NCBI RefSeq assembly: GCF_001481295.1
Contig: NZ_LOPS01000037.1
Coordinates: 1-64,000 of the forward strand
Direction: 5' to 3'
Source: Candidatus Methanomethylophilus sp. 1R26
GTDB taxonomy: Archaea > Thermoplasmatota > Thermoplasmata > Methanomassiliicoccales > Methanomethylophilaceae
DNA length: 64,000 nucleotides
The number at the start of each line of letters is the position of its first letter. Position 1 is the stretch's first letter. The notes below the pieces were generated by a model. That model made no database searches and was not told the origin of the DNA. It saw only the letters and a program-made list of their open reading frames with translations. This document shows positions 1 through 8,237 of this stretch, piece by piece. Position numbers and translations under genes: made by a program.

Positions 1-227
1 CGGGGCGCATCCTTCGCCCTTCGGCGAAGGTGCCTTACAGCTCCTTTTGGCGCACACAGGTGCGTATGCGCATGATCGATTATGAGCCTGCTCCTCTGCC
101 CGATTCCACACGAAATGTTATAGAACCTATTATTATACGTTATGTTGGACGTTATTGAAAAATATCTTAACAATCTTTAAATGAAGAAAAATGCCCCGAA
201 GCGCAGGGCCTATGCAGACGCTGGGCA
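1..227. other. Left-edge non-coding stretch with a small hairpin
   Basis: I see no gene here. Bases 11-18 and 23-30 form a perfect 8-bp inverted repeat around a CTTC loop, which could be a terminator or the end of an RNA whose body lies left of the window. Bases 110-180 are AT-rich with TATA-like stretches, so a promoter is possible, but no start codon of a convincing gene follows on the plus strand. Confidence 0.35.
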
Positions 228-542
228 TCATTTGCATTCGTCGATCGTCCCTTCCACATAGGGAACGTCCTGAGGAAGGTATCCGCCGGTCACAGCGTCC
301 CAGAGGCCGTCCACTATGCTGTCGATCACCCTGTCGCGCAGCTCCCGGTAAGTGTCCGGATCGGATTTCTTCAGGGCCGCCGCCGAACGGTACACGGTGC
401 CGTCCTCGGAAGTGAACCCTCCCCTCTCGGTCAGGATGGCATCCAGGTCGGAGACCCCGAAGCCCCCGTCGATCTCCAGCCTGACAGCTTTCATGAGGCG
501 CTCGATGTCCTCGTACCTCTCACCTCTGAACCAGTATGCCAT
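228..542 (-). CDS. Hypothetical protein, 104 aa
   Basis: This is a small acidic soluble protein with no signal peptide or membrane segment. I do not recognise the family. It starts MAYWFRGERYEDIERLMKAV and is predicted mostly helical. Codon use matches neighbouring genes, which supports it being real. The start ATG lies about 110 bases from the divergently transcribed methyltransferase gene, and a TATA-like run (around 570-580 on the plus strand) sits between them. It ends with TGA. The function is unknown. Confidence 0.6.
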   Translation of the reverse strand: MAYWFRGERYEDIERLMKAVRLEIDGGFGVSDLDAILTERGGFTSEDGTVYRSAAALKKSDPDTYRELRDRVIDSIVDGLWDAVTGGYLPQDVPYVEGTIDECK

Positions 543-655
543 ATGAGGCGGCCTACCGCCGTCGCAGGTTTATCTAGTTGACGGCCCCGGCATTCCGCCC
601 TTTGTCCGTCCCCGTAAAAATCCTTATACTCCCCGCATATGGGATTCCGATTCAA

Positions 656-1381
656 ATGGTAGATATCCGCGTCGTAGTCGTCGGCCCCAAGTTCGAGGGC
701 AACGTCGGGGCCATAGCCAGGTGCATGGCTAACTTCGGCGTGAAGGAGCTTTATCTTGTTAATCCCTGCGAGATCGGCGACACCGCCATCGCCCGCTCCA
801 AGCACGGGGACTACATCCTGAAGGACGCCGTCATATGCACCTCCCTGGAAGAGGCCGTCGACGGATGCTTCCTGGTCGTCGGGACCTCCGGCACCGTCAC
901 CAAGGGCGACAGCAACTACACCAGGATCCCGGTCGACGTGAGGACCTTCGCATCCATGTGCCGCGGATACCACGAGAAAATAGCGCTGGTCTTCGGCAGG
1001 GAAGACATCGGCCTGCTGCAGACCGAGCTCAACAGGTGCGACGTCCTCGTCACCATACCTGCCGACGACGAGTATCCGGTCATGAACCTCTCCCATTCGG
1101 TCGGGGTCGTTCTGTACGAGATGTTCCAGGCGGTCCGCAAACCTGAGCACTGCAAACCCTGCAACAGCCACGAGAAGGAGCTCATGTACAAGTTCTTCGG
1201 CGATCTTCTGGAGGAGATCGACTACACCGAGCCGAGGAGGGAGGCGACCACCGTCATGTTCAGGAGGATGATGGGAAGGTCCGTGCCCACCGGTTACGAG
1301 TTCAACACCATCATGGGCGTCTTCGGCGATGCCGCGAAGGTCATCAGGAACCTTCAGAAAAGCGGAAAGAAATGGGAATGA
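656..1381 (+). CDS. trmJ: RNA 2'-O-methyltransferase, TrmJ/SPOUT family
   Basis: This is a 241-residue SPOUT methyltransferase, expected to methylate a ribose 2'-O in tRNA (TrmJ acts at position 32) using S-adenosylmethionine. The N-terminus VVVVGPKFEGNVGAIARCMA contains the conserved Asn and Arg of the TrmH/TrmJ fold. The C-terminal knot motifs are ALVFGREDIGL and IPADDEYPVMNLSHSVGVVL. I chose ATG 656, because a longer in-frame extension to 578 has no conserved sequence and carries a TATA-like element. The 3' end overlaps the convergent FtsZ-like gene by 38 bp. The exact target nucleoside is inferred from family. Confidence 0.85.
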   Translation: MVDIRVVVVGPKFEGNVGAIARCMANFGVKELYLVNPCEIGDTAIARSKHGDYILKDAVICTSLEEAVDGCFLVVGTSGTVTKGDSNYTRIPVDVRTFASMCRGYHEKIALVFGREDIGLLQTELNRCDVLVTIPADDEYPVMNLSHSVGVVLYEMFQAVRKPEHCKPCNSHEKELMYKFFGDLLEEIDYTEPRREATTVMFRRMMGRSVPTGYEFNTIMGVFGDAAKVIRNLQKSGKKWE

Positions 1382-2186
1382 AGACGAACGCGCCGGTGCT
1401 GCCCTGCATCGTCCCCTCGACGACCTCCGGGACCGACCCGGTCAGGTCCGCCGTCCGCCTCACCAGCATCTCGCGCTCCTGAGGGCCCAGCGGAGAATCG
1501 GTGAGGACCACCGCGCGCTTGCCCATGATATCCGTCCGGTAAAGCGGGAACGCCAGCGCGCCTTCCGCTGAGAACGCAGGGGACGCCCCGTTCCCGTACC
1601 CCAGAGTGTAGAACCTCCCGCCGAATATCAGTTCATACCTGCCGTCGCCCGCCAATGAGGCTATGCTCTCGACGGCGTGCTTGCGGAGGACCGCGAACTC
1701 GTCGATCAGAGGCGCGAAGTCCAAGGCCGACGAGTCCTCCCTGAACGCGGTATCGAGGTCCATCACGAAGATCCTGCAGTCCGGCACCGATTGTGCCAGG
1801 CTCTCGACCAGGGGCTCGAAGCGGGAGCGGGTGTCATCCGCCCTGAAAGGGACGGAGAGGACGTAGGTGACCCGTATCCCTGCGGAGGAGGCCACCTGCC
1901 CGAAGGCGAGAGCGGCGCTGTCCGCGGTCTGACCTCCGACGAATAATGAGACAACTGCGGCCGTGCGGCCGCTGAGATGCTCCAGGATGTCCCCGTCATG
2001 GATGAACATGGCGCGGAAGTAGCTCCCGTCCATATCGCCGGGGGCATCCCCCGAAGGGCCGTCCGAGAGGCATATGTCGGCATCCTCGCGGTCGATGGTC
2101 AAAAGCGGGAGCCCGCAGTCGGCGGCGGCCGCTCTTGCGGTCCTGCAGCCGTCGGTCCCGCACCCTACGATGACTACTCCCGTCAT
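1344..2186 (-). CDS. Divergent FtsZ/tubulin-superfamily protein
   Basis: This 280-residue protein follows the order of FtsZ motifs but with altered GTP-binding loops. It begins MTGVVIVGCGTDGCRT, where FtsZ has a glycine-rich GxGGxG(C/G)N loop. Around residues 85-110 comes AAVVSLFVGGQTADSAALA, where FtsZ has the GGGTGTG signature loop. Next is VTYVLSVPF, an FtsZ-like beta strand, then an Asp-rich switch region and a helix resembling the FtsZ H7 core. The C-terminal part ends in an FtsZ-like alpha/beta domain. The missing signature loop suggests loss or change of GTPase activity. Its start overlaps the stop of the upstream ribbon-helix-helix gene (ATGA), so the two are co-translated. The family assignment is my motif-level reading and needs a profile search. 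Confidence 0.55.
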   Translation of the reverse strand: MTGVVIVGCGTDGCRTARAAAADCGLPLLTIDREDADICLSDGPSGDAPGDMDGSYFRAMFIHDGDILEHLSGRTAAVVSLFVGGQTADSAALAFGQVASSAGIRVTYVLSVPFRADDTRSRFEPLVESLAQSVPDCRIFVMDLDTAFREDSSALDFAPLIDEFAVLRKHAVESIASLAGDGRYELIFGGRFYTLGYGNGASPAFSAEGALAFPLYRTDIMGKRAVVLTDSPLGPQEREMLVRRTADLTGSVPEVVEGTMQGSTGAFVFIPISFRFSEGS

Positions 2187-2458
2187 CCCTTCCTCTCCAG
2201 GCTCTCCCGGTACGCGGACGCGAGCTCGGAGGCGGGATCGCCGTCTGAGAACTCCTCGATCCCGTGGGACTCGGCCTCGGCGGCCGCTTCGAGGATACTC
2301 TCCCTCTCGGACGGGGACAGGCATTCGGCCAGAAGACGCGATACGGCCTCCAGCAGGAAATCGCTGCGCGATGCGAAGCGGTGCGAGCTCACGAGGGAAT
2401 CCATCAGGACGAGCTCGTCGGAGGGGATTCTCGCAGTGAGCTTCATTGAACCGTCCAT
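2183..2458 (-). CDS. Ribbon-helix-helix (CopG/CdrS-like) DNA-binding protein
   Basis: This 91-residue protein has an N-terminal ribbon-helix-helix fold: MKLTARIPSDELVLMDSLV gives the beta strand and first helix, and ASRSDFLLEAVSRLLAE the second. An acidic helical tail of about 45 residues follows. RHH dimers bind short DNA operators. The stop codon overlaps the start of the FtsZ-like gene by four bases, so they form one transcription unit. In other Euryarchaeota the small RHH regulator CdrS sits beside ftsZ and controls it, so a similar role here is a reasonable inference. The start could be ATG 2458 or ATG 2446. Confidence 0.75.
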   Translation of the reverse strand: MDGSMKLTARIPSDELVLMDSLVSSHRFASRSDFLLEAVSRLLAECLSPSERESILEAAAEAESHGIEEFSDGDPASELASAYRESLERKG

Positions 2459-2480
2459 ATGACCAGAACTTCAAAAGTGA

Positions 2481-2497
2481 GCGGGGGGAAACCCCCG
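2481..2497 (-). terminator. Hairpin terminator after the L12 operon
   Basis: A G-run and C-run inverted repeat with a short A-rich loop lies directly after the P1 stop codon. On the minus strand it is followed by a CACTTTTG stretch. It sits between the ribosomal stalk operon and the promoter of the RHH gene. Confidence 0.55.
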
Positions 2498-2541
2498 CAT
2501 GGATGAAAGGCGTTTCAGTTATTGCCGGTAAACGGGGATGC

Positions 2542-2853
2542 TCATCCGAAGAGAGCGGAGAGACCAGCGGCGGCTTCGTCCTCGCTGACCTTCTCTTCCT
2601 CGGCCTCGGCCTTCTTGTCTTCCTTGGGGGCCTCGGCGGCGGCTGCGGGAGCAGCTGCGGCGGCTGCGGGAGCGGCGACAGAGGCGTTAGCGATTGCCTC
2701 TTTGATGTCGACTCCCTCGAGGGAGGCAACGAGTGCCTTGACTTTCGCGGCATCAACTTCTACGCCTGCTGCGGTGAGAATGGCCGTGATGGCATCTTCG
2801 GTGATCTCTTTCCCAGCAGAGTAGAGGACCATTGCGCTGTAAATATACTGCAT
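2542..2853 (-). CDS. rpl12: Ribosomal protein P1 (L12, stalk)
   Basis: This is the acidic stalk protein that binds the C-terminal helices of L10/P0 and recruits translation factors to the large subunit. It has 103 residues. The N-terminal helical dimerisation domain starts [20 protein letters not shown]. An Ala/Pro/Glu-rich flexible hinge follows (about 60-85), and the conserved tip ends in GLSALFG. It is the last gene of the L1-L10-P1 operon, 15 bases after L10, and a hairpin terminator follows. Confidence 0.96.
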   Translation of the reverse strand: MQYIYSAMVLYSAGKEITEDAITAILTAAGVEVDAAKVKALVASLEGVDIKEAIANASVAAPAAAAAAPAAAAEAPKEDKKAEAEEEKVSEDEAAAGLSALFG

Positions 2854-2868
2854 AATTCTTCAACTCCT

Positions 2869-3873
2869 TTATCCGAACAGAGCGCCGAGTCCTGCGGAAA
2901 CCTCTTCCTCAGTTTCCTCTTCGCTCTTTTCTTCTTCTGCTTTCTGCTCCGCCGGTGCGGCGGGCTCTGCTGCGGCGCTAGCGGCAACAGGCGCGGAGGC
3001 GAGCCTCGCGGCGATGTCGTCGTTAGTGAATCCGGACGCAGAAGCAAGGGCAAGCATCTGCCTGTCTGCCTTCGCAAAAAGCGCTCCGATAGTATCTTTG
3101 GTCGGTATCGCGGCCTCAACAGACAGCGCAACTGCGCTCCTGTATGCCTTGGCGATAAGGGCAGGCATCGTCTCCTTCGCAGGGTATGCGATCTCGACAG
3201 CGAGCGCCATAGCGTCGTGGGCGGCCGTAGCGAACATAGATGTGTAATAATCATCAGGAATGTCGAGGACGTCCCTAGTGTAGACGATCCCATCGCCGAA
3301 AATCGCGTAAGCGTTCATTCCGACTTCCATGGGAAGAATCTCGAGCTTGGGAAGCATCGCGGCGATCTCGGGGGAGATGGCCTCACCCTGTTTGACGAGG
3401 GTGGTCTTCTTCTTGATGGTTATTTTCCCGTTCATGATCTGAGCGGGAAGGCCCAGTTTCTGAAGTTCACCGATGATGGGCCCGGGCCCGAAGGGGGTGG
3501 GTCCCTCAGGAACGACGATGTCGATGGGCGCGATCTGACCCGCTTTCGCGGGAGCCGGAGTGCTCGTCGCCTTCAGCTTCTTGAAGAGCTGGAAAGCGTT
3601 GATGTCCGTGGTAACGATCGCACACTGCCCGCCGACGTACTCCTTCAGCTTCTCCACGCCGGGCCTGACGGACGCGGCCTGCTCAAGAGCCAGATGAATA
3701 AGGTTGTTCTTAGTCATCTTGATCTTGGCATGCTGCCTCATGCCTGCCCTCATGGACTGGATCTGGGGAGCCGGGATCTCCTGCATGTCCACGATCGCTA
3801 CGACCGGGTACTGCTGGATATCGGCGACGATCTCGTTCACGATGTCCTTCTTCCAACTTGCGACGTGTGCCAT
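2869..3873 (-). CDS. rpl10: Ribosomal protein L10 (P0)
   Basis: This 334-residue protein is the stalk base. Its N-terminal L10 domain (residues 1 to about 110) binds 23S rRNA and L11. The archaeal insertion domain (about 110-180, including PTPFGPGPIIGELQ) follows. C-terminal helices carry the P1 dimers, and an acidic tail ends in GLGALFG, the same tip as P1. Length is normal for archaeal P0. It lies 13 bases after L1 in the same operon. Confidence 0.97.
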   Translation of the reverse strand: MAHVASWKKDIVNEIVADIQQYPVVAIVDMQEIPAPQIQSMRAGMRQHAKIKMTKNNLIHLALEQAASVRPGVEKLKEYVGGQCAIVTTDINAFQLFKKLKATSTPAPAKAGQIAPIDIVVPEGPTPFGPGPIIGELQKLGLPAQIMNGKITIKKKTTLVKQGEAISPEIAAMLPKLEILPMEVGMNAYAIFGDGIVYTRDVLDIPDDYYTSMFATAAHDAMALAVEIAYPAKETMPALIAKAYRSAVALSVEAAIPTKDTIGALFAKADRQMLALASASGFTNDDIAARLASAPVAASAAAEPAAPAEQKAEEEKSEEETEEEVSAGLGALFG

Positions 3874-3886
3874 ACTTGGACCTCCC

Positions 3887-4525
3887 TCACATCAGCCTCT
3901 CGGACGGTCCCATGGTGGTCTTGATGTAGGCGGAGTCGATGTTGTGCTTACCCTTTTCGAGCTTGTTCTCAACACGCTTCATGATGACATCGACGTTTTC
4001 GGCGATGTCATCCGCGGACATCTCAACGGTCCCGACGGGAACGTGGAAAGTCTTTCTGTCTTTTGTCCTGACGGTAACAGACTTGCGGAGGTTTGCGATC
4101 ATCGGGGCCGGATCAACTCCGGGAGCGATGGGCTTAGGCATCTTTCCGCGGGGACCGAGAACGGTACCGAGCCTCTTACCGACGACCGCCATAAGGGGGG
4201 CCTCGGCGATGAAGTAATCGATGTCGTTCGCGATCTTCTTCGCCTGTTTCTTGTTGCCAGCGAGGGTCCCGAGTTCGTCGGGAGAGATCACTAGGTCAGC
4301 AACGTCCTTGGCTTTCAAGGCTAGTTCGCCACCGCCAATGACAGCGATCTTGATCGACTTTCCGCGGCCTTTCGGGAGGATGATCTCCTCCTGGATACGG
4401 TTCTTCGGAATGGTCAGGTCAACATCCCTGAGATTGACGGCCAACTCAACCGTTTCTACGAATTTGCGCTTCTTGGCGCTTTCGAGCGCCTTCTGCACAG
4501 CCATTACGGTTGGTTTTTCTGCCAA
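3887..4525 (-). CDS. rpl1: Ribosomal protein L1
   Basis: This 212-residue protein forms the L1 stalk of the large subunit and commonly represses its own operon by binding a copy of its rRNA site in the leader. Conserved features include LRDVDLTIPKNRIQEEIILP near the N-terminus, the central signature LGPRGKMPKP, and the NVDVIMKRVENKL helix. It is the first gene of the operon. A strong TATA box (minus strand, around 4592-4604) and a structured leader precede it. Start ATG 4525 follows a GAGGAGGAA ribosome-binding site. Confidence 0.97.
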   Translation of the reverse strand: MAEKPTVMAVQKALESAKKRKFVETVELAVNLRDVDLTIPKNRIQEEIILPKGRGKSIKIAVIGGGELALKAKDVADLVISPDELGTLAGNKKQAKKIANDIDYFIAEAPLMAVVGKRLGTVLGPRGKMPKPIAPGVDPAPMIANLRKSVTVRTKDRKTFHVPVGTVEMSADDIAENVDVIMKRVENKLEKGKHNIDSAYIKTTMGPSERLM

Positions 4526-4536
4526 TACAATTCCTC

Positions 4537-4573
4537 CTCGTAGTGATAGCGGACCGTGAGGCCCTTCTACGAG
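4537..4573 (-). promoter_or_regulatory. Structured leader of the L1 operon, possible L1 autoregulatory site
   Basis: CTACGAG and CTCGTAG arms (4567-4573 and 4537-4543 on the plus strand) form a perfect 7-bp stem around a 23-base internal part. The proximal arm runs into the GAGGAGG ribosome-binding site of L1. Archaeal L1 is known to repress translation through a leader mimic of its 23S site. Whether the inner loop mimics that site is untested. The TATA box CTTTAAATATGG lies just upstream at 4592-4603. Confidence 0.45.
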
Positions 4574-4760
4574 CGATTCATGCTCATTCTCTTTCCATAT
4601 TTAAAGAAAACTATCATAAAGCATCCTCACGAGAAGAGGGCACGTGCGCTCATGTACGACGTGTACCTTAAAGAGCCGGAGCAGCTCTCTGACAGGACTG
4701 CCGGGGCACTTGCAGCCGTCACAGTCTAAAACACCAAAGATTCCGAAGAATCGGTTAAAC

Positions 4761-4862
4761 TGTGTTTAATATGGATAGAAATGGGAATTTAAGTTGTGTT
4801 TAATATGGATAGAAATGGGAATTTAAGTGGTGTTTAATATGGATAGAAAAGGAATTTTTGAT
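4761..4862 (+). repeat. Three 34-bp tandem repeats
   Basis: Three adjacent copies of a 34-bp unit begin at 4761, 4795 and 4829. The first two are nearly identical and the third has diverged. Each unit contains TTTAATATGG, a TATA-like element, followed by ATAGAAATGGG. They stand directly upstream of an AAA ATPase gene, in AT-rich DNA unlike the surroundings. The spacing has no unique spacers, so this is not a CRISPR. The stretch from 4605 to 4760 holds no gene I can support. Confidence 0.8.
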
Positions 4863-4887
4863 ATACGTTTAAAGCATCTGGCTATTG

Positions 4888-6246
4888 ATGACGCTGCCTT
4901 CCAGAATTTTCAAGAGAAAGATATACGGCTCCCTTCTCAAGTGGAAGAGCGAATCCAACGGAAGCTCGGCACTTCTCATACAGGGCGCCAGACGCATAGG
5001 GAAAAGTACAATCGCCGAAGAATTCGCCAAAAACGAATATGAATCGTATCTGTTGATCGATTTCAACAATCCTGGACCAAATCTTATCCATTACTTTGAA
5101 AACTATCAAACAGACCTGGACCGCCTATTTTTCCTGCTGCAGACGGAATACGGAGTAAACCTGACCCGCAGGAAAAGCCTAGTCATCTTTGATGAAATTC
5201 AGCTATTTCCCTTGGCCAGGAAGATGATCAAATATCTCGTGGCAGACGGACGTTACGATTACATCGAGACCGGGTCGCTGATATCTATCATGAACAGCAT
5301 GAAAGGTTTCACTATCCCTTCCGAGGAAGAGGACCTCTGCATGTACCCCATGGATTTCGAGGAGTTCTGCTGGGCGTGCGACATGGAATTCATCCCGCAG
5401 GAAATCCGCAAGCACTACGCAAACAGAACACCGCTCGGTAGGGATGTACATGACACTCTCATGAACAAGTTCAGAGAGTACATGCTGATAGGAGGAATGC
5501 CGCAATCTGTTGCGACTTTCATCGAAACAAACGACTTAAACGAAGTTGAACGTACCAAAAGCCTCATCATATCGCTTTACCGTAAGGACATAACCCGCGA
5601 ATCCGCTCTCAGTGGCAGAGCCGCCGAGATATTCGACCATGTTCCGTCGTTCCTTTCCGACAGCAGAAAACTGTTCAGGCCCGGAAAAATAGCTAAAGGA
5701 ACGAGAATGGAGGATTACAGCAGAAGCATCTTGTGGCTTTCGGATGCGATGATCTGCAATGTCTGCTACAATGTGAATGATCCAGATGTTTCTCTCGACC
5801 TCACATTGGATAGGAACACGTTCAAATGCTACCTGTCCGATACCGGACTTCTCATCACGCTCTCCTTCAGCCGGGACATCCTTTCGAAAAAAGAGTTCTT
5901 CGCCTCGTTCACAAGAGGCAGCATTTCGATGAACGAGGGGATGATATTCGAGAATGCAGTCGCCCAGGCGCTGAAGGCAGGCGGGCACGAGCTCCGTTAC
6001 TGCGAGTTCTATAACAAAGGTTCAACCCACATCCATGAAATCGATTTCCTTCTCCCGTGCGGCGCGGAGAAGATGTGCCCAATCGAGGCCAAATCAGGGA
6101 AAATATCCGACCGCCACATATCGCTGGACCGTTTCTGCGAAAAGTACCGTGACAGGATTGCGGGACCGATCGTGATCCACACCAAGGACCTACGCGAGGA
6201 AAAGGGGATCCTCTATATCCCTATCTATATGGCCTGGCTCTTATAA
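4888..6246 (+). CDS. AAA-family ATPase with DUF4143 domain
   Basis: This 452-residue protein belongs to the archaeal AAA_14/DUF4143 group. Walker A is LLIQGARRIGKST (about residues 29-41) and Walker B is SLVIFDEIQL (about 95-104). A helical region and a DUF4143 nuclease-like C-terminal domain follow, with EIDFLL and PIEAKSG resembling a PD-(D/E)XK core. These proteins are common accessory genes in archaea and their substrate is unknown. The start is ATG 4888. A short out-of-frame ORF begins in the third upstream repeat. GC content and codon use are lower than in the neighbours, which suggests acquisition by transfer. Confidence 0.85.
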   Translation: MTLPSRIFKRKIYGSLLKWKSESNGSSALLIQGARRIGKSTIAEEFAKNEYESYLLIDFNNPGPNLIHYFENYQTDLDRLFFLLQTEYGVNLTRRKSLVIFDEIQLFPLARKMIKYLVADGRYDYIETGSLISIMNSMKGFTIPSEEEDLCMYPMDFEEFCWACDMEFIPQEIRKHYANRTPLGRDVHDTLMNKFREYMLIGGMPQSVATFIETNDLNEVERTKSLIISLYRKDITRESALSGRAAEIFDHVPSFLSDSRKLFRPGKIAKGTRMEDYSRSILWLSDAMICNVCYNVNDPDVSLDLTLDRNTFKCYLSDTGLLITLSFSRDILSKKEFFASFTRGSISMNEGMIFENAVAQALKAGGHELRYCEFYNKGSTHIHEIDFLLPCGAEKMCPIEAKSGKISDRHISLDRFCEKYRDRIAGPIVIHTKDLREEKGILYIPIYMAWLL

Positions 6247-6431
6247 TCGGCTCTGGTCCCGCCGTACCCATGGCCCTTCGGCATGACCGGCAGGGCCTCA
6301 GATATCGAGAACTTCATGATCTGATTAGCAGAATCCGATATGGTGCATGCAGAAACAACAAACTGCCGAATCTTGGCAACGGAATCGTGCCGTTCCGAAT
6401 CTGTTTGCAAAAAGAACGGAAACAGAGATGA

Positions 6432-6449
6432 GCGGGGGAAGGCCCCCGC
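6432..6449 (-). terminator. Terminator of the secE-spt5-rpl11 operon
   Basis: A perfect inverted repeat with a 7-8 bp GC stem and a short CTT loop lies 15 bases after the L11 stop. T-rich sequence follows on the minus strand. The remaining intergenic stretch back to 6247 shows no gene. Confidence 0.6.
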
Positions 6450-6463
6450 GGTGAAGTTTGAGA

Positions 6464-6940
6464 TCAGTGAGCGATCTGGGCGTCGTAGACGCCGGCCTTC
6501 AGGTCCTTCTGGAAGACCTTGGGGTCCTTGCCGTCCACGGTGACGCCGCAGCTGACGCAGTTTCCGGCGACCTCGGAGACGCGGGCCCTCTCGGTTGCGC
6601 CGAGGAGGGAGTCCTGCTTCATCTCCGCGATCTTCTTGATCTGCTCGACGGTCAGGTTGCCCACGACGGTGGTCTTGGGGTTCCCGGACGCGGTCTCGAG
6701 GCCGAGCTCGTTCTTGATGAGCGCGGACACGGGAGGGGTTCCGACCTTGATGTCGAACGATTTGTCGGGGTTGATGAGGATCTTGACGGGGACCTTCATT
6801 CCCTCGAACGCCTTGGTCTTCTCATTGATCTTAGCGATGATCTGACCGATGTTAACTCCTTTAGGACCAAGTGCAGGGCCCAGAGGCGGACCTGCGGTGG
6901 CCTTGCCCCCGTCAACCAATGCCTCAACAGTATCTACCAT
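6464..6940 (-). CDS. rpl11: Ribosomal protein L11
   Basis: This 158-residue protein binds the GTPase-associated centre of 23S rRNA together with L10. The signature GPPLGPALGPKGVNIGQII lies near the N-terminus (about residues 17-35), and the RNA-binding C-terminal domain includes KTTVVGNLTVEQIKKIAEMK. I chose ATG 6940 because AAGGAGAA precedes it at good spacing. A TTG two codons upstream is possible but less likely. It starts three bases after the Spt5 stop. Confidence 0.97.
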   Translation of the reverse strand: MVDTVEALVDGGKATAGPPLGPALGPKGVNIGQIIAKINEKTKAFEGMKVPVKILINPDKSFDIKVGTPPVSALIKNELGLETASGNPKTTVVGNLTVEQIKKIAEMKQDSLLGATERARVSEVAGNCVSCGVTVDGKDPKVFQKDLKAGVYDAQIAH

Positions 6941-6942
6941 GT

Positions 6943-7762
6943 TCAATTCTCCTTTTCAACGACCCTGACGCTGTCAGCCTTGACAGTTACAGGTATGGGG
7001 ACCATCGCATCGACAAGCTCCACGGTGATCTCCTCTTTGTTCTCGTCGATCTTCTGGACGCGCGCCTTCTCACCCTTGAACGGGCCGGTGACGAGCTCCA
7101 CCAGATCTCCTTCTTCAATACCGACGACGGCCGATACGGGCACCAGGTAGTGGCTGATCTCCTCGATGGAGGTCTCGCGTCGATGAATGAATATGCTTTC
7201 TTGATGTCGCGGACCTTGACCCTGAGCTGGTCGGTGTTCATGCCCTCGACGAACACGTACCCCCTGAGCCCGATGGGGCTGAGGACGGCGTAGACGTCGC
7301 GCTCCCCCTTGTCGGCCCTGGCCATGAGGGCATCGACGACCTCCTTCTCGTGGTCCATCTGGGTCTTGAGGATCATGATGGACTGCCTGGCGACGGCGGT
7401 GAACAAGGCGGACGCCTCGCCGGCGTCGGAGGCGATGTGCACCTCGACGTGACGGCATCCCCGTACCTCGCTCCCTTGGGGCAGATGATCTCGAGCTTGA
7501 GGATCTTGGCGGTCTTGCCCGGGAAGTCCACGGTCACGGAGTTCTTGGAACGGTAGTTCTCCCAGAGCTCGTTGCCCACAGAGTCGTACAGGGTAACGTT
7601 CCATTCGGGCGCGTCCTCGGCATCGGTCGTCACGCTGAACGACAGCTCGGCCTTGGGAGCGCCGGAAATCGCCTGGAAGTCCCAGTAGACCGTACCGCCG
7701 GCATGGACATCTTTCGATCCCGTCTCGCCGGTGAAGTTGGGGCCGCTGACTTCGTCTGACAT
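6943..7762 (-). CDS. spt5: Transcription elongation factor Spt5 with an extra N-terminal beta-sandwich (two frameshifts)
   Basis: The C-terminal half is archaeal Spt5/NusG. The NGN domain ([20 protein letters not shown] onward) closes the RNA polymerase clamp with Spt4, and the KOW domain contains [15 protein letters not shown]. About 125 residues precede the NGN. They start [19 protein letters not shown] and look like an Ig-like all-beta domain, ending in a TVEVHIAS strand. The extension is joined to NGN only after repairing a missing base near 7452, where GTCACGGTC reads GTCACGTC. A second missing base near 7183 separates NGN from KOW. Repaired length is about 273 residues. It lies between secE and rpl11, as usual in archaea. 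Confidence 0.85.
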
Positions 7763-7776
7763 TTTTCGCTCACCGC

Positions 7777-8007
7777 TCAGAAATAATCCGGAAGATAGGT
7801 CATCAGCCACATGATGAAGAAACCAAGCGCACCCAGGACTATGATCCCGATTGCCGAGATCTTGGAGGTCTTGAGGTACTCGTCCCTGTCCGGCGTGTGC
7901 GCCATCTGGAGGATCCTCCCGTACTTCCCCTTGCCGAGGTTTCTGATCTTCGACTCGAGGTCGTCCTGGATCTCCTGGGACCTGGTATCTGCATCGATGT
8001 CCGACAT
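7777..8007 (-). CDS. secE: Preprotein translocase subunit SecE (Sss1)
   Basis: This 76-residue protein has an amphipathic N-terminal helix (QDDLESKIRNLGKGKYGRIL), the conserved HTPDRDEYLKTSK motif, and a single C-terminal membrane segment (about 50-70, ISAIGIIVLGALGFFIMWLM). It clamps SecY in the Sec translocon. It is first in the secE-spt5-rpl11 operon. The upstream region 8008-8182 has minus-strand TATA-like sequence and no gene. Confidence 0.95.
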   Translation of the reverse strand: MSDIDADTRSQEIQDDLESKIRNLGKGKYGRILQMAHTPDRDEYLKTSKISAIGIIVLGALGFFIMWLMTYLPDYF

Positions 8008-8182
8008 TCAAATCATCCTCGGGCCGTAAACGGCCGCGGCACTCTTTCGTTATCACTAGAACAACGATTAAGCAAACCCCTAACAAAGGACGCTTGTATT
8101 AAAGGTTTCGTCAGGGTTTCTTTTATAATAGAAAAGGCCCGCGGAACGGGAGGCTGGATGCTCTGCGTCCGCGCCAATCTAA

Positions 8183-8196
8183 TAATGCTTTTATAG
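8183..8196 (+). promoter_or_regulatory. TATA box of the small-gene pair
   Basis: TGCTTTTATAGGGAAC is a good archaeal TATA element about 45 bases upstream of ATG 8238. Confidence 0.5.
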
Positions 8197-8237
8197 GGAA
8201 CGCAGATGTACCTTCAAAAAACCCTTGAGGTGTTACC

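Noticed and set aside
4761-4862. CRISPR array
   Set aside because: The repeats are directly adjacent without unique spacers and no cas gene is present.
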